From Nitrososphaerota archaeon (GTDB lineage Archaea > Thermoproteota > Nitrososphaeria > Nitrososphaerales > Gagatemarchaeaceae), in assembly GCA_005877185.1 (NCBI GenBank), contig VBPQ01000174.1, positions 1 through 6,596 on the forward strand: a DNA stretch of 6,596 nucleotides, written 5' to 3'. Under the pieces are notes generated by a model that saw nothing but the letters and a program-made list of their open reading frames with translations, made no database searches and had not been told where the DNA came from. Both the position numbers and the translations under genes were made by a program. Numbering within the stretch: the stretch's first letter is position 1; each line of letters opens with the position of its first letter. Below are positions 4,903 to 6,596 of the stretch, piece after piece.

Positions 4903-5745
4903 GTGCTGCGAAGGAGCCAACTCTACGTGCCTGGGAACAACGAGAAGATGATCATGAAAGCAAGTTCCCTCGACTGCGATTCTGTCATTCTCGACCTCGA
5001 AGACGCGGTACCCTCGGCCCAAAAAGAGAGGGCGAGGAGCCTGGTCAGGAAGATGACGTCGGAACTCGATTGGGGGAAGAAAGAGGTCTGCGTGCGGACG
5101 AATTCGGTTGCGACGAGATGGGGGAAGGCCGACCTCGACCAACTCCGCCCCGTCGACAGGCTCGACTCGCTGGTCATCCCGAAGGCCGAGGAGGACCTCA
5201 CTCGGGTGTACAAACAGACAGGGAAGAGGCTCATCCCCATCATCGAAACGGCCGAAGGCCTCGAGGAAATAGGAACGATAGTGTGTTCCCGCGGCGTCGA
5301 CGCCGTGAGCTTTGGGGCGGCCGATTTCGCGTTTTCCGTGGCCGGTTCCGTCGATTCCTACCTCGAGAATCCCTACGTCAAGACCAGAATTGTCGTCGCT
5401 GCCAGGTCTGTGGGTATCGAACCAATCGACAACGTCTTCTTCGACCTAAAAGACAGAGAGGGATTCAGGCGGCAGGCCCTTCATGCCAGGGCCCTAGGGT
5501 TTTCCGGGAAGCAGCTGATCCATCCCTCTCAGGTCTCTGTCGCCAATGAGGTCTTCTCGCCGAAGCCGTCCGAGCTGAGGTGGGCCAGAGGCGTCATCAA
5601 GCAGTACGAAAGAGCGAAGGGGAGAGCGGAGGGCGCATTCTCGCTCGACGGTAAGCTGATAGATGCCGTCCACTACAAGATCGCAAAGCGCCTCCTGAAA
5701 GGCTCGGACCGCACATCTGGGAATGAGCACGAAGGTGGAAGGTAG
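4903..5745 (+). CDS. CitE-like HpcH/HpaI-family acyl-CoA lyase (citramalyl-/malyl-CoA lyase type)
   Basis: This 280-residue beta subunit-like protein of the HpcH/HpaI TIM-barrel family cleaves or condenses 3-hydroxyacyl-CoA thioesters with Mg. Landmarks, numbered from GTG 4903, are MLRRSQLYVPGNNEKMI (1-17), VILDLEDAVP (28-37), VCVRTNS with Arg65, PIIETAEGL with Glu115 and SFGAADFAFS with Asp141 (the likely metal ligands), LIHPSQV (205-211), and a C-terminal GAFSLDGKLIDAVHYKIAKR segment of the kind that closes over the neighbouring subunit. There is no citrate lyase alpha or ACP gene nearby, so it acts on CoA esters rather than in citrate lyase. The frame opens at TTG 4894, but GTG 4903 restores the family N-terminus and fits the TATA element. 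It is transcribed divergently from the hydratase and dehydrogenase, so co-regulation is likely. (R)-citramalyl-CoA, beta-methylmalyl-CoA and HMG-CoA are all possible substrates. Confidence 0.88.
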   Translation: MLRRSQLYVPGNNEKMIMKASSLDCDSVILDLEDAVPSAQKERARSLVRKMTSELDWGKKEVCVRTNSVATRWGKADLDQLRPVDRLDSLVIPKAEEDLTRVYKQTGKRLIPIIETAEGLEEIGTIVCSRGVDAVSFGAADFAFSVAGSVDSYLENPYVKTRIVVAARSVGIEPIDNVFFDLKDREGFRRQALHARALGFSGKQLIHPSQVSVANEVFSPKPSELRWARGVIKQYERAKGRAEGAFSLDGKLIDAVHYKIAKRLLKGSDRTSGNEHEGGR

Positions 5746-5845
5746 CCCCGTGACACGCATTCTCTTCGGGCTCGTCCTCGGCACCGTGGCCTCGTACGCA
5801 ATTCCTGTGAGAAAGAGCCCCCGGCTGCGGACCCGCGAGCCGCCT

Positions 5846-6596
5846 TCAGGACTCGCCCAAGTTCGCGACTATGAACTTCAGGTCCGTCAGCTCTGTGACC
5901 GCGAGGCTGACGCCCTCCCTCCCCATCCCGCTCATCTTGACTCCGCCGAACGGAGCGTTATCCCATCGAAGGTTGGTCCTGTCGTTGATGAGCACGGCGC
6001 CCGCCTTCACCTTCCTTGCTAGCTTGATGCCACGTGCCAGATTCGAAGTGAAGATCGAAGCCTGCAGCCCGTAGACCGTACTGTTGGCTGCATCCGCGAA
6101 GTCCTCCTCGCGCGTGACCTTCATGACAGCCGCGACAGGACCAAATATCTCCTTTGAGGCGATCTCCATCCCCTTATCCACTTCATCCAGGACGGTAGGT
6201 GCGTAGAAGTTCCCCCTCGAGTATTCGCCCGAGTCCAGACGAGCGCCGCCCGTCGTTGCGACCGCGCCCCTGGCCGTAGCGTCTTCGACCAGACGCTCGA
6301 TCTTCTCAAGGCTCCTGCGGTTGATTACCGGACCCACGTTGGTCGTCCGTTCGAGGGGGTTCCCGACCTTGAGCTTGTTTACCGATTCTTCGAAGTGGGT
6401 GAGGAACTTGCCCCTGACTCCTTCCGAGAGGATTATCCTCCTTGTCGCGGTGCAGACCTGACCAGAGTATCCGAAGGTGCTCGCGACCGCCGCGCTGACC
6501 GCGGCCCCGACGTCCGCGACGTCCAGGACGATCATCGGGTTGTGTCCGCCCAGCTCGAGTATCACCTTCTTGTTCGTCCTCGTTGCCTTCTCCGAA
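5846..6596 (-). CDS. NAD(P)-dependent aldehyde dehydrogenase, C-terminal part (5' end beyond window)
   Basis: The frame is open to the right edge, giving 249 residues of an enzyme that is usually about 480-500 long. It oxidises an aldehyde to an acid or thioester with NAD(P). Landmarks are KKVILELGGHNPMIVLD (the catalytic Glu lies in ELGG), FGYSGQVCTATRR with the nucleophilic Cys at 6454-6452, EIFGPVAAV, and APFGGVKMSGMGREG near the C-terminus, all in normal order and spacing. The GTG at 6565 lies inside the ELGG region and is not the real start. It is convergent with the lyase gene, with 100 bp between the two stops. The substrate is not clear. A semialdehyde from the neighbouring acyl-CoA pathway is possible but is inference. 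Confidence 0.92.
   Translation of the reverse strand, partial: SEKATRTNKKVILELGGHNPMIVLDVADVGAAVSAAVASTFGYSGQVCTATRRIILSEGVRGKFLTHFEESVNKLKVGNPLERTTNVGPVINRRSLEKIERLVEDATARGAVATTGGARLDSGEYSRGNFYAPTVLDEVDKGMEIASKEIFGPVAAVMKVTREEDFADAANSTVYGLQASIFTSNLARGIKLARKVKAGAVLINDRTNLRWDNAPFGGVKMSGMGREGVSLAVTELTDLKFIVANLGES

Noticed and set aside
5746..5845. Terminator between the convergent lyase and aldehyde dehydrogenase genes
   Set aside because: No clear T-tract or strong stem-loop on either strand in this 100-bp gap.
5723..6022. Plus-strand frame starting within the lyase gene, with a hydrophobic stretch (RILFGLVLGTVASYAI)
   Set aside because: Most of it runs antisense to the well-supported aldehyde dehydrogenase, it matches no family I know, and high GC makes antisense frames long. 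Only the first 30 or so codons lie in intergenic DNA.
1..6596. CRISPR array, tRNA, rRNA or insertion-sequence transposase
   Set aside because: No regularly spaced repeats, no cloverleaf or rRNA-like stretch, and no transposase motif was found on either strand.

Overview
The window looks archaeal. Most genes have a TATA-like box 23-29 bp upstream of a plausible start codon, with almost no room for a leader, which is the pattern of leaderless archaeal transcripts. Starts include ATG, GTG and TTG. The families (AbrB and PIN toxin-antitoxin genes, a DUF5678-like protein next to a retropepsin-like protein, CoA-ester catabolism) fit Thermoproteota or related archaea, but I cannot name a genus. TGA and TAG both end several intact genes, so the genetic code looks standard.

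Bases 1 to about 2030 are an accessory-type region. On the minus strand there is an AbrB antitoxin whose TTG-started PIN toxin runs off the left edge. A second AbrB antitoxin is followed only by a 16-codon scrap where its toxin should begin. A RelB-like antitoxin has no toxin at all. On the plus strand a DUF5678-like gene overlaps by 4 nt a retropepsin-like gene interrupted by one in-frame TGA, and that overlaps by 4 nt a doubtful third frame containing a TAG. A diverged direct repeat of about 57 bp lies on each side of this plus-strand cassette (447-503 and 1435-1491). Decay and orphaned antitoxins dominate this half.

Bases 2083 to 6596 are metabolic. A solitary carboxyltransferase-domain protein (PxpB/KipI/urea-carboxylase type, minus strand) has its own promoter. 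Further right, a MaoC-type hydratase and an acyl-CoA dehydrogenase form a minus-strand operon with a 29-nt overlap. A CitE-like lyase is transcribed divergently from the hydratase, and one near-palindromic TATA element appears to serve both directions. The right edge holds the C-terminal two thirds or so of an aldehyde dehydrogenase, convergent with the lyase gene.

The dehydrogenase, hydratase and CitE-like lyase together would oxidise, hydrate and cleave a branched or dicarboxylic acyl-CoA. The same trio occurs at the Mycobacterium tuberculosis Rv2498c-Rv2500c locus, which is linked to itaconate and leucine breakdown. The exact substrate here is inference. I see no strong case for a wholly new system. 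The best leads are the repeat-flanked cassette with its interrupted retropepsin gene, and the shared bidirectional promoter.
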